Source: Lachnospiraceae bacterium (GTDB lineage: Bacteria; Bacillota; Clostridia; Lachnospirales; Bianqueaceae). From it: DNA of 64,000 nt. The notes beneath the pieces were generated by a model. It saw nothing but the letters and a program-made list of their open reading frames with translations, was not told the origin of the DNA and ran no database searches. A program made the translations under genes and the position numbers. The DNA lies in the NCBI GenBank assembly GCA_022794035.1, contig JAAWDX010000005.1:151643-215642 (forward strand), read 5' to 3'. Positions within the stretch are counted from its first letter, which is position 1. The number at the start of each line of letters is the position of its first letter. Of this stretch, positions 25,216-33,449 are shown piece by piece.

Positions 25216-27762
25216 ATGCAGCATTCTATTACTTCACCGGATCAATTTTTCGGCTACCATTTAGGTACAGACCGGGAAATGGCCCGCTGGGATGAGATCG
25301 CCCGTTATTTTGAGCAGCTCGGCAAGGAGTCTGACCGCGTTCGTACGATCAACATGGGTCCGTCCACCGAGGGCAATCCTTTCTTGGAAGTGATCATCAC
25401 TTCGCCGGAAAACTTTGAAAATCTAGAGGAAATCCGGCAGACAAGCCTGGCGCTCGCCGATCCGCGAGGCCTCGAGCAGGAGCAGATCGACAGTCTGGTG
25501 CAGAAGGGCAAGGCTGTCTGCGTACAGAGTATGAGCCTGCATGCAACTGAAATCGGCGGCACACAGATGGCACCTCTGCTGGCGTATGATTTGGCCTCTA
25601 AGGACGATGAAGACATCCTGCGCATCTTGGATCAGGTCGTATTTGTCATGATCCCCTGCTTCAATCCGGACGGGCAGATCATGGTGACAGACTTCTACAA
25701 GAGTACGCTCGGCACGCCCTATGAAGGCTGTCATTATCCGATTTTATATCATAAATACACTGGTCATGACAATAACCGCGATGCGTTCGCGCAGAATATT
25801 GTGGAGTCCCAGTACATGGGTCAGATCATTTTCCACGAGTGGATGCCGCAGGCCTATCAGGATCATCATCATATGGGCAGCAACGGCGCGCGCATCTTTA
25901 TCGCACCCTACAAAAACCCGCTGCGTCCCGACACCGATCCGCTTGTATGGCGCGAGCTGAACTGGTACGGCGCTAACATGGCCTATCATATGGAGGCTGA
26001 GGGGCTCGACGGCGTAACCAGCGGCGCGCAGTTCCCGGCATGGGGGCACTATGGCTACCACTGGATCACCAACAGCCACAACATCCCCGGCATGCTCACC
26101 GAATCGGCCAGCGCACGCCTCGCTTCTCCGCTGTATATCGATCCCTCCTCTCTGGAAGGCGATCATGACAATTTCATGCCCGAATACGAAGCACAGACCA
26201 ACTTCCCCAATCCGTGGAAGGGCGGCTGGTGGCGCCTCTCTGATATCATGGACCGTCAGTATGGCGCTGCATGGGGCCTTTTAGATACGATGGCCAAAAA
26301 CCGCGAGGCCGTTCTTTCCAATATGGCGCGCAAAGCGCTCAACCAGACGGAGCGCGGCGCTCAGAGCGAAGAATTTGCGTACGTCATACCGGCGACCCAG
26401 TTTGACGCCAGCAGTCATCGCAGACTTCTGCAGATTTTGCTCGGTCAGGGCATCGAGGTGCAGGTAGCGCAGCAAGACTTTACTGTGGGCAATCGCCTGT
26501 ACAAGGCGGGCGATGCGGTCGTATTTTTGGCGCAGCCTAAGTTTGGCTTAATTAAGAGCCTGCTGGGCGAGACGCATTATCCGGATAATATCTGGACAAG
26601 GGATCAGAGCGGTGCGATTACGGCGTTTGATTCGGCGACGGATACCGTGGCAGAGTTCATGGGAATTCAGGTGGATGTGGCCGGACAGGCGTTCAAGGGT
26701 GATTTTAAGGTGCTGAAGGCCGTGCCGGAAACGAAGAGCTGGGAAGCAGCGCTGGCGATCGGCGCAGTAAGTCCGGGAGCAGCGCATGATAATCCGGTTG
26801 AGGCAGGAAAGCCGCATGGCTATGTGCTGAGTGCGCGTGAGAATGAGGCGTATGCAGCGGCCAATGCGATGATGAAGGCTGGCTGTCAGGTATGGCGTAT
26901 AACAGCCTGCCCGTTCCGCGACTTTTATGTAGAGGGCGATGAGGCCGCGATCCGCAGCTGCTGGGAGCAGCATCCGGTAGAGCTTCGCGCAGCAGGGCGT
27001 CCGGATGGGCTGATCGAGGTAAAGCCTGCCCGCGTAGCGATTTATCAGCATTATTATGGCGGCAATGCCGAAGAGGGCTGGATGCGCCTGCTGTTTGAGA
27101 AATTTGGATTTGATTTTACCACAGTGATGGATCAGGATATTTGGGATGGAAAGCTGGCTGATTTTGATGTGCTGGTGCTCCCGAGCGATAATGAAAACAT
27201 TCTGGACGGTCCGGAGAAGCATCCGGAGGGCTGGATCTATTCGATGAGCCTCAGCCAGCCGCCGCAGTACCGCAGCGGACTGGGTGAAAAGGGCGCTGCC
27301 GCCATCCGTGAGTTTGTAGAAAAGGGCGGGCGCCTGCTGGCAATGGAAGGTTCGGCTGACTATGCGATCCGCGTGCTGAATCTGATGGTTCGCAATGTGG
27401 TGAAGGGACTGCCGGCTAGTCAGTTCAACACACACGGCTCTACACTGCACGTAACGGTGGATACGCAGCATCCGCTTGGCTTCGGTATGCAGAAGAATAC
27501 GCTGGCTCTGCACTGGAACGGTCCTGTATTTGAAGTCAAGGATAAATTCCATGCAGATGAATATCAGCCGTTTGTACGCTTTGAAAAGGATCATATCCTA
27601 AAGAGCGGACTTCTTACGGGAGAAAAGCTGATTGGCGGTCGTTTTGCCTGCGTGCAGGCACCCTGCGGAGCAGGAAGCGCTGTCCTGTACGGCTTTGCTC
27701 CGTCTAAGCGCATGCAGACCTATGCAACCTTTAAGCTGCTGATGAACGCGCTGTATTTATAA
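25216..27762 (+). CDS. M14-family zinc carboxypeptidase-like protein
   Basis: An 848-residue protein. The N-terminal third is an M14 metallocarboxypeptidase-like domain: His109 and Glu112 in SLHATEIGG form the HxxE zinc pair, FNPDGQ and NNRDAF are family signatures, and HEWMPQAYQDHHHMG probably supplies the third zinc ligand. The middle and C-terminal parts include a GATase-like segment (YQHYYGGNAEEGW, ADFDVLVLPSDNEN, IREFVEKGGRLLAMEG), a combination known in large bacterial M14 proteins. No signal peptide is visible, so a cytosolic peptide- or amide-cleaving role is likely. The substrate is unknown. Confidence 0.85.
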   Translation: MQHSITSPDQFFGYHLGTDREMARWDEIARYFEQLGKESDRVRTINMGPSTEGNPFLEVIITSPENFENLEEIRQTSLALADPRGLEQEQIDSLVQKGKAVCVQSMSLHATEIGGTQMAPLLAYDLASKDDEDILRILDQVVFVMIPCFNPDGQIMVTDFYKSTLGTPYEGCHYPILYHKYTGHDNNRDAFAQNIVESQYMGQIIFHEWMPQAYQDHHHMGSNGARIFIAPYKNPLRPDTDPLVWRELNWYGANMAYHMEAEGLDGVTSGAQFPAWGHYGYHWITNSHNIPGMLTESASARLASPLYIDPSSLEGDHDNFMPEYEAQTNFPNPWKGGWWRLSDIMDRQYGAAWGLLDTMAKNREAVLSNMARKALNQTERGAQSEEFAYVIPATQFDASSHRRLLQILLGQGIEVQVAQQDFTVGNRLYKAGDAVVFLAQPKFGLIKSLLGETHYPDNIWTRDQSGAITAFDSATDTVAEFMGIQVDVAGQAFKGDFKVLKAVPETKSWEAALAIGAVSPGAAHDNPVEAGKPHGYVLSARENEAYAAANAMMKAGCQVWRITACPFRDFYVEGDEAAIRSCWEQHPVELRAAGRPDGLIEVKPARVAIYQHYYGGNAEEGWMRLLFEKFGFDFTTVMDQDIWDGKLADFDVLVLPSDNENILDGPEKHPEGWIYSMSLSQPPQYRSGLGEKGAAAIREFVEKGGRLLAMEGSADYAIRVLNLMVRNVVKGLPASQFNTHGSTLHVTVDTQHPLGFGMQKNTLALHWNGPVFEVKDKFHADEYQPFVRFEKDHILKSGLLTGEKLIGGRFACVQAPCGAGSAVLYGFAPSKRMQTYATFKLLMNALYL

Positions 27763-27778
27763 GCTGAAACGATAGGAA

Positions 27779-27810
27779 ATGTGGGGTATGGCAGCTGCCA
27801 TGCCCCATGT
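27779..27810. terminator. Perfect-centre hairpin after the M14-like gene
   Basis: ATGTGGGGTATGGCAG (27779-27794) pairs with CTGCCATGCCCCATGT (27795-27810) allowing G-T pairs. Only a short T run follows, so termination is likely but not strong. Confidence 0.6.
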
Positions 27811-27875
27811 TTAATGATAAAGAAGGAAGCGAAGCGCTTGGGAGTACCAGATTATAGGGGAGAAAAAGTCATGTA

Positions 27876-27904
27876 TTGACTTCTGAACGCAAATATGATA
27901 TCTT
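27876..27904 (+). promoter_or_regulatory. Promoter of tRNA-Val
   Basis: TTGACT (27876-27881), 17 bases, TATCTT (27899-27904), ten bases ahead of the tRNA. Confidence 0.55.
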
Positions 27905-27914
27905 TCTATCAAAT

Positions 27915-27987
27915 GGGATCTTAGCTCAGCTGGGAGAGCATCTGCCTTACAAGCAGAGGGTCATAGGTTCGAGCCCTATAGGTCCCA
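27915..27987 (+). tRNA. tRNA-Val (TAC)
   Basis: Acceptor arms GGGATCT and AGGTCCC pair with one G-T, and A73 is the discriminator. The D arm (TTAGCTCAGCTGGGAGAGC) and T arm (ATAGGTTCGAGCCCTAT) are normal. Stem TCTGC/GCAGA holds loop CTTACAA, giving anticodon TAC (27948-27950). CCA is not encoded. The last 12 bases overlap the 3' end of the DeoR gene on the other strand. Confidence 0.95.
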
Positions 27988-28719
27988 TTTATTTTTATGC
28001 CCGTCGGTTCTGATCAATGAATCAGCATAGACGATGCCGCTGATTTCATCGGCTTGGCACAGCGTATGAAAGAAACGATGTCCGATCTTATCTGGCGTAC
28101 AAAGCAGATAGGCCCAGCGCGCATGCGCGATCATATGATGCCGCACATGATTCTCTTTTTCTGATATATCGGTTAGATATCCGTCATCGGAAAGACCGCG
28201 GCAGGAAAAAAAGGCCAGATCGGCATTGTAACGGTCGATGATGCTGTGGGCATTATCACCGACGAGAGCTAAACAGGAATGGATCACCTCACCGCCGGTA
28301 CCAATGGTTTTTATGCCGGACTCACTGAGTCGTTTTAATGCATGAATTCCGTTGGTAATCACGGTGAGATTTTTTTTCGAGCTTAAAAACGGGATCATCT
28401 GATAAGCGCTGGTAGAAGCGTCTAAAAAAATAACGCTTTCATCAGGTACAAGCTGAGCTGCCCTTCGGGCAATCTGAATCTTCTCATCAGAGCTTTCCAG
28501 CTCGCGAATGAGAAACGGAATCTTGATTTCTGAAATACCGGTTTCATCTAAAATAGCGCCGCCGTGGATACGGCGCAGCAAATGCTGCCTTTCCAGCTCA
28601 TTCAGATCCCGGCGAATGGAGGGCTCGCTGGCGTATAAGCGTTTGGCCAGATCCGTTACTCTCGCCTGCTTTTCCCGAATTAAAATTTGTAAAATCGCTT
28701 TTTCACGTTCTGCATTCAT
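27976..28719 (-). CDS. DeoR/GlpR-family transcriptional regulator
   Basis: A 247-residue repressor. Residues 1-60 are the DeoR winged helix: REKAILQILIREKQARVTDLAKRL, then SEPSIRRDLNELERQHLLRRIHGGA. Residues about 75-235 are the DeoRC sugar-phosphate sensor of the ISOCOT fold, with DESVIFLDASTSAYQMIPFL, LTVITNGIHAL and DLAFFSCRGLSDDGYLTD. I chose ATG 28719 because GGGAGG lies just upstream; the longer frame (28740) adds seven residues with no site. The likely target is the divergent GDPD-PHP gene. Its tail runs into tRNA-Val on the opposite strand. Confidence 0.92.
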   Translation of the reverse strand: MNAEREKAILQILIREKQARVTDLAKRLYASEPSIRRDLNELERQHLLRRIHGGAILDETGISEIKIPFLIRELESSDEKIQIARRAAQLVPDESVIFLDASTSAYQMIPFLSSKKNLTVITNGIHALKRLSESGIKTIGTGGEVIHSCLALVGDNAHSIIDRYNADLAFFSCRGLSDDGYLTDISEKENHVRHHMIAHARWAYLLCTPDKIGHRFFHTLCQADEISGIVYADSLIRTDGHKNKWDL

Positions 28720-28733
28720 AGAAGCCTCCCATG

Positions 28734-28806
28734 CGATCATTTATGTGATCGTTTTTTCATTTTTAGCGGCGATCATTGACTGATTGATTGTTTTTATGAT
28801 TATATA
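28734..28806. promoter_or_regulatory. Divergent control region with three CGATCA boxes
   Basis: CGATCA (28734-28739) and TGATCG (28746-28751) form an inverted repeat; a third CGATCA lies at 28770-28775. The last box touches TTGACT (28776-28781), the -35 of a rightward promoter with TTATAT at 28800-28805. This is a plausible DeoR operator set between the two divergent genes. Confidence 0.5.
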
Positions 28807-28843
28807 GAAAATATCAATGCATGGCAAGCGGAAAGGGAGAAAA

Positions 28844-30415
28844 ATGAAATTTCAAGCACACAGAGGGGTAAGCAGCGAATATCCGGAAAATACACTTCCG
28901 GCCTTTGAGGCGGCGGTGATGCAGGGCTATGCCTATATAGAAACCGATCCCCGCTTTACCAAAGACGGGCAATGTGTTTTGCTGCATGACAGCGCCTTAA
29001 GGCGTACCTGCTGCACCGAAAGCGGCGCGCAGCTGCCGGAGGGACTGACAATCGAGACTATTTCGTATGAAGAAGCGCTGCGCTATGATGCCGGCCTCCA
29101 TAAGGCCTGCAAATTTAAAGGAACCAGAATTCCACTGCTCACAGCGCTTCTAAAGCTTGCAGAGCGAAGCGATGTGACGGTCAAGATCGACAATCGGTTT
29201 GAAAAATGCAGCGACGCGCAGCAGAAGGTATTATTTGAGCTTGTCAGGCGTACAAAAGCGAAAGTAGCCCTTACCTGTTCAGCAGTCGATTCCGTAAAAC
29301 GAGTCAGAAAGGCACTGCCGGATTGTGAAATCCATTATGACGGTCCGGTAAGCGAATCCGTCATAGAAGAGCTGGCCGCCATATTGCGGGACAGCGCATG
29401 GTATGTCTGGCTTGCCCTCGACACGCCGCGGACCGCGTGGGTGAAGGTGTCGAAAGCTTCTCCGGCGCTCTGTGCAGCGGTCAAGCAGTACGCAAAGCTG
29501 GGGATCTGGATTCTTACCGAGGAGAAGGAGCTGCAGGCAGCGCGGGCGCTGGGAGCAGATCTGATTGAAACAGACGGAAGACTCAAACCGGAGCAGCACC
29601 TGCCAGGCTTTGTCGATTGCCATACGCATTCTGAATTTTCGCATGATGCAAAAGGAAGCATGCAAGGTATTTGCCGCGCTGCGGCGCAAAAAAGGCTGGT
29701 GGGTCTGGCTGTTACCGATCATTGTGATACGGAATTTGCGGGTCAGCAGGATGTGAAGTCGCCCATCGAAGCTGCTGCAAAAGCAATCCGTGAGGTGCGG
29801 GAGCCGGAGCCTCTTTTAAAACTGTGCGGCGTAGAGATGGGAGAGGCAATGTGGCAGCCAGGGGCAGCAAGGGAGGTGCTTTCGGCTGCGTCCTATGATG
29901 AGGTGCTGGGATCGGTGCATGCCGTGCGGATGGCGGGGTATACGCTGCCCTATTCGGCCATTGATTTTTCGCGGCTTTCGGAGAAGGAGATAGAAGCTTT
30001 TCTGGCAATCTATTTCGCGGATATGGAGGAGATGATTGAAACCTGTGATTTTGATGTACTAACACATTTAACCTGCCCGCTCCGGTATATTAACGGGAAG
30101 TACCAGCGGGGGATGGCGGTGAACAGATATGAGGCGGAGATTGAGCGGATTTTGCGGAGGATCATCCAAAAGGGCATTGCGCTGGAGGTCAACACCTCAG
30201 GGATTGGCAGCCTGTATGGGGATTATATGCCGCATGAAAGCATTATCAGGCGCTACCGGGAGCTGGGGGGCTATTTGATTACGCTTGGCTCGGATGCGCA
30301 TACGCCGGAGCGTGTGGGTAACGGCTTTGAGGCTGCCGCTGCCCTGCTCAAGAGGCTGGGCTTTAAAAATCTGTATTATTATCAGCGCCGGATCGCGGTG
30401 CCATATCAAATATAA
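28844..30415 (+). CDS. GDPD-PHP fusion: glycerophosphodiesterase-like plus histidinol-phosphatase-like
   Basis: A 523-residue fusion. Residues 1-255 are a glycerophosphodiester phosphodiesterase-like TIM barrel: AHRGVSSEYPENTLPAFEAA, YIETDPRFTKDG, VLLHD, then the C-terminal GADLIETDGR. Residues about 262-515 are a PHP metallophosphoesterase like HisJ: DCHTHSEFSHD, AVTDHCDTE, CGVEMGE, LGSVHAV, DVLTHLTCP and GSDAHTP supply the trinuclear metal site. Both active sites look intact. Start ATG 28844 has AAAGGGAG upstream; the longer frame at 28817 does not. One protein could remove a head group and then a phosphate (inference). Divergent from a DeoR sugar-phosphate regulator. Confidence 0.88.
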   Translation: MKFQAHRGVSSEYPENTLPAFEAAVMQGYAYIETDPRFTKDGQCVLLHDSALRRTCCTESGAQLPEGLTIETISYEEALRYDAGLHKACKFKGTRIPLLTALLKLAERSDVTVKIDNRFEKCSDAQQKVLFELVRRTKAKVALTCSAVDSVKRVRKALPDCEIHYDGPVSESVIEELAAILRDSAWYVWLALDTPRTAWVKVSKASPALCAAVKQYAKLGIWILTEEKELQAARALGADLIETDGRLKPEQHLPGFVDCHTHSEFSHDAKGSMQGICRAAAQKRLVGLAVTDHCDTEFAGQQDVKSPIEAAAKAIREVREPEPLLKLCGVEMGEAMWQPGAAREVLSAASYDEVLGSVHAVRMAGYTLPYSAIDFSRLSEKEIEAFLAIYFADMEEMIETCDFDVLTHLTCPLRYINGKYQRGMAVNRYEAEIERILRRIIQKGIALEVNTSGIGSLYGDYMPHESIIRRYRELGGYLITLGSDAHTPERVGNGFEAAAALLKRLGFKNLYYYQRRIAVPYQI

Positions 30416-30430
30416 AGGAGAATAGATTGA

Positions 30431-30456
30431 AAAATAAGTTTGATAGCTTATTTTTT
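30431..30456 (+). terminator. Terminator after the GDPD-PHP gene
   Basis: AAAATAAG (30431-30438) pairs with CTTATTTT (30447-30454), with T continuing to 30456. Confidence 0.6.
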
Positions 30457-30461
30457 AATCG

Positions 30462-30526
30462 GCTATTTGTGCCGGAGCGTCACAAATAAGCTGGGATGGC
30501 ATTCCCGTCGCATACGCTTCGGAATG
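30462..30526 (+). promoter_or_regulatory. Two hairpins in the leader of the alcohol dehydrogenase gene
   Basis: TATTTGTG/CACAAATA flank 30464-30488, and CATTCC (30500-30505) pairs with GGAATG (30521-30526). The second 3' arm runs into the GGAGG ribosome site before ATG 30537. Possible translational control; no known riboswitch recognised. Confidence 0.35.
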
Positions 30527-30536
30527 GAGGAATAAA

Positions 30537-31553
30537 ATGAAAGCAGCTGTATTTTACGGAAAGAATGATTTGCGGATAGAGGAGCGGAGCGTTCCTCAGA
30601 TTAAGGAGAATGAGGTGCTGATTAAAGTGCGGGCCTGCGGAGTTTGCGGTACGGACGTCCATATCTTTTGCGGAGATGAGGGCGCCGCCAAAACGCCCGC
30701 CGGTACGGTGCTGGGGCATGAATTTGCCGGTGAGATCGCAGCGCTGGGGGCAGGAGTTTCTGGCTATGAGATTGGCGATTTGGTAGCGGTGGATCCTAAT
30801 CAGCTTTGTGGAGGCTGTGAGTATTGTAAAAGCGGCGCCGGACATTTTTGTGAACATATGATCGGCATTGGCACGACGGTGGACGGCGGCTTTGCAGAGT
30901 ACTGCGCAGCACCGGTTTCGCAGCTATGCCGCTATCCGAAGGAGGTTTCCTATGAGGCGGCAGCCATGACAGAGCCGTTATCCTGCTGTCTTCATGGCAT
31001 CGATATGAGCAGTGTGCGGCCGGGCAGCACGGTGGTGGTGATTGGCTGCGGCATGATTGGGCTGTTGATGCTGCAGCTGGCTAAGATTTCGGGTGCAGCC
31101 AAGCTGATTGCTCTGGAGCCGATTGCTGAAAAAAGAGAACAAGCGCTGGAGCTGGGCGCTGATGCAGCGCTCGATCCGCTCAGCGGTGATGTGAAGACAG
31201 CCATTGAGGCCATCACGAAGCAGGTGGATACGGTGATTGAATGCGTGGGTAAGCCAGCGACGATTGAGCAGGCGATCGAAATCGCGGGTAAAGGCAGTAC
31301 GGTGATGCTGTTCGGTCTTACGAAGCCGGAGGAGACGGTGATGATCAAGCCTTTTATGATCTTTAAAAAAGAAATTACGATTAAAGCTTCTTTCATCAAT
31401 CCATATACATTTCCCCGTGCTAAAGAGCTGATTGCCGGCGGAAAGATGGATGTAAGCTCAATGATCTATGAGAAAGCACCGCTAGAAGAGCTTCCTAAAA
31501 TTCTGGCGGATAAAAACAGACGGAATAAAGGTAAATATGTGATTGTATTTTAG
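30537..31553 (+). CDS. Zinc-dependent medium-chain alcohol/polyol dehydrogenase
   Basis: A 338-residue cytosolic oxidoreductase of the sorbitol/threonine dehydrogenase group. The catalytic zinc site is CGVCGTDVHIF plus GHEFAGE. The structural zinc is held by four cysteines in CGGCEYCKSGAGHFC. The cofactor fold is GCGMIGLLMLQLAKISG, then LIALEP, which favours NAD(H). It oxidises a secondary alcohol or polyol, identity unknown. The ribosome site AATGGAGG is at the end of a hairpin. It follows a terminator, so it is probably its own unit. Confidence 0.92.
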   Translation: MKAAVFYGKNDLRIEERSVPQIKENEVLIKVRACGVCGTDVHIFCGDEGAAKTPAGTVLGHEFAGEIAALGAGVSGYEIGDLVAVDPNQLCGGCEYCKSGAGHFCEHMIGIGTTVDGGFAEYCAAPVSQLCRYPKEVSYEAAAMTEPLSCCLHGIDMSSVRPGSTVVVIGCGMIGLLMLQLAKISGAAKLIALEPIAEKREQALELGADAALDPLSGDVKTAIEAITKQVDTVIECVGKPATIEQAIEIAGKGSTVMLFGLTKPEETVMIKPFMIFKKEITIKASFINPYTFPRAKELIAGGKMDVSSMIYEKAPLEELPKILADKNRRNKGKYVIVF

Positions 31554-31592
31554 GCAAAAGGGTGGTATACTATTTTCGACATATGACGAAAA
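31543..31592 (+). promoter_or_regulatory. Promoter and palindromic operator of the DUF134-NifX gene
   Basis: TTGTAT (31543-31548), 17 bases, TATACT (31566-31571). Directly downstream sits TTTTCG-a-CATATG-a-CGAAAA (31573-31592), a 20-base near-perfect palindrome around the expected transcription start, as for an autorepressor. Confidence 0.65.
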
Positions 31593-31607
31593 TGGGGGAG
31601 TGAGAGC

Positions 31608-32393
31608 ATGGCAAGACCAAGCCGCTGCAGAAGAATCTGCCAGCAGCCATTGTATGCCCGGTTTGAACCGGCAGACAGGAGTCAGGCAGAAACGGTGCAG
31701 CTTACCGTTGACGAATACGAGGTAATCCGCCTGATCGACTTGGAAAAGCTGACGCATGAGCAGTGCGCCCGGCAGATGGAGATTTCCAGAACTACAGTGA
31801 CGGAAATCTATGAGGCCGCCAGAGAAAAGGTGGCGGACAGCCTCGTGAACGGCAAGGCGCTCTTCATTGCAGGCGGTCATTACCGGCTTTGCATTGGCTC
31901 TGAATTTTGTCATGGTCAAAAAAAGTGCAGAAAAAGAAAAGGTATGGCGCTACAGCAGGCCATGCCGCAGAAGGGAGAACAAAAAATGAAGATAGCAGTC
32001 ACGTATGAAAATGGCACGGTATTTCAGCATTTCGGGCATACAGAGCAATTTAAAATTTATGAGGTAGAAAATGGAACCGTTACGCAGGAGCAGGTAGTGG
32101 ATACCAATGGCAGCGGACATGGCGCGCTGGCTGGTTTTCTGAAGGAAAACGGCGTGGATACGCTCATCTGCGGCGGCATTGGCGGCGGTGCGCAGGCAGC
32201 GCTTTCTGAGGTAGGGATCACGCTTTACGGCGGAGTAAGCGGCAGTGCCGATGACGCAGTAAAGGCACTGCTGGAAGGAAATCTTGGGTACGATCCCGAG
32301 GTGCACTGCGATCACCATGAGCACGAAGGCCATGAGGGGCATAGCTGCGGACATCATGGTCATCATGGCTGCGGCGGTCACTGCGGCCACTGA
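31608..32393 (+). CDS. DUF134 DNA-binding protein fused to a NifX/NifB-like metal-cluster domain
   Basis: A 261-residue fusion. Residues 1-105 are DUF134: MARPSRCRRICQQP, then ELTH-type helix-turn-helix (LTHEQCARQMEISRTTVTEIYE). Residues 127-232 are a dinitrogenase Fe-Mo cofactor biosynthesis domain (KIAVTYENGTVFQHFGHTEQF, GVDTLICGGIGGGA). The tail (about 233-261) is rich in histidine and cysteine and probably binds metal. Residue 127 is a methionine (ATG 31986) with AGAAGGGAGAA just upstream, so the second domain may also be made alone. It may sense Fe-S or metal status; the function is inferred. The tail overlaps the convergent gene by 16 bases. Confidence 0.85.
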   Translation: MARPSRCRRICQQPLYARFEPADRSQAETVQLTVDEYEVIRLIDLEKLTHEQCARQMEISRTTVTEIYEAAREKVADSLVNGKALFIAGGHYRLCIGSEFCHGQKKCRKRKGMALQQAMPQKGEQKMKIAVTYENGTVFQHFGHTEQFKIYEVENGTVTQEQVVDTNGSGHGALAGFLKENGVDTLICGGIGGGAQAALSEVGITLYGGVSGSADDAVKALLEGNLGYDPEVHCDHHEHEGHEGHSCGHHGHHGCGGHCGH

Positions 32394-33337
32394 GCTAAGC
32401 GGCCCTGTTGTACGTCGGCCTCATCCATTGCACGCTGCATAGCGCCTAGTACCAGCTTTTTATTGGCGCTCCACTGCGGCGCGATGAGCAGTGATTTGGG
32501 GCCGTCGCCTGTCAGCCGGTGAATGACGAGAGAGGGCGGCAGGACTTCTAAACAGCGAAATAAAATGGCAAAATAATCTTCCATAGAAAGGGCTTTAAAA
32601 AGCCCTTTTTTGTAGTCTGCAGCAAGGTCCGTCCCCTGCAGAACATGCAGAAGCTGCAGCTTGACACCACTTGCAGGCGGGATCGGCAGAGCAGGCTGCG
32701 GCAGATTTTGGCGCGCAAGCGCGGCGCTTACATAGGCAGCGCTTTGCACCATATCGTCCGGCGATTCACCGGGAAGCCCCAAAATGAGATGCACAATGAC
32801 GGAGAGCCCGCGCGCCTGCAGCGCATGTACGGCCTGATCAAACACGGGCAGGTCGTAGCCGCGGCGTATATAGGCCGCCGTGTGCGCATGAATGGTCTGC
32901 AGGCCGAGCTCTACCCAAACGGGCTTGATATGCGAAAGGCGCTCCAGCAGATCGAGTACCGGCTCTGGCAGGCAATCGGGGCGCGTACCGATGGAGAGCG
33001 CGGCGATGTCGGGATGCTGGATGGCCTGCGTAAAAAGCGCCTCCAGATAGGGCAGCGGCGCATAGGTGTTGGTGTAGGCCTGAAAATAGGCGATGTACGG
33101 GCCGCCGCGCGCCTTGCGCGAAACCAGGGCCGCCGCTGCTTTGATCTGCTCGTCCACAGACAGCTGGGGATTGGAAGCGAAATCGCCGGAGCCGCCGGCG
33201 CTGCAGAAAATGCAGCCGGAGGTGCCGAGCGTGCCGTCGCGGTTCGGACAGCTCATGCCGCCGTTTAAAGAGAGTTTATACAGCTTTTGGCCAAAGGCCT
33301 GCCGAATATAGCGGTTAAAAGAATAGTAGTGGTTCAT
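32378..33337 (-). CDS. Radical SAM protein, YhcC/TIGR01212 family
   Basis: A 319-residue radical SAM protein. The N-terminus has KLSLNGGMSCPNRDGTLG and the cluster motif GCIFCSAGG with CxxC; together with the upstream cysteine this is the YhcC-type CxnCxxC pattern. Later AYFQAYTNTYAPLPYLE, LSIGTRPDCL, VWVELGLQTIHAHTAAYIRRGYDL and GLPGESPDDM match the family closely. ATG 33337 is chosen because the extra 38 residues upstream are hydrophobic noise; the AAGGAG is rather far (19 bases). The biochemical role is unknown. Confidence 0.9.
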   Translation of the reverse strand: MNHYYSFNRYIRQAFGQKLYKLSLNGGMSCPNRDGTLGTSGCIFCSAGGSGDFASNPQLSVDEQIKAAAALVSRKARGGPYIAYFQAYTNTYAPLPYLEALFTQAIQHPDIAALSIGTRPDCLPEPVLDLLERLSHIKPVWVELGLQTIHAHTAAYIRRGYDLPVFDQAVHALQARGLSVIVHLILGLPGESPDDMVQSAAYVSAALARQNLPQPALPIPPASGVKLQLLHVLQGTDLAADYKKGLFKALSMEDYFAILFRCLEVLPPSLVIHRLTGDGPKSLLIAPQWSANKKLVLGAMQRAMDEADVQQGRLAQWPQ

Positions 33338-33449
33338 GGTATTATGATTTGAAAAACTCCTTGACAAGAAAAGAGGGGACAAATAAAATAGGGACAGAAC
33401 AAAAAGAACCTTAATGTATAGGCATGAGGGGGAAAGGAAGAGGAAATAC

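Noticed and set aside
26548..27594. Open frame of 348 codons on the minus strand
   Set aside because: Antisense to the M14-like gene, rich in His/Arg/Leu, with no motif.
27894..27899. TATGAT as the -10 box of tRNA-Val
   Set aside because: The spacing from TTGACT would be only 12 bases; TATCTT at 27899 gives 17.
31986..32393. NifX domain as a separate gene
   Set aside because: The upstream DUF134 frame reads through without a stop, so I annotate one fusion and note the internal start as a finding.
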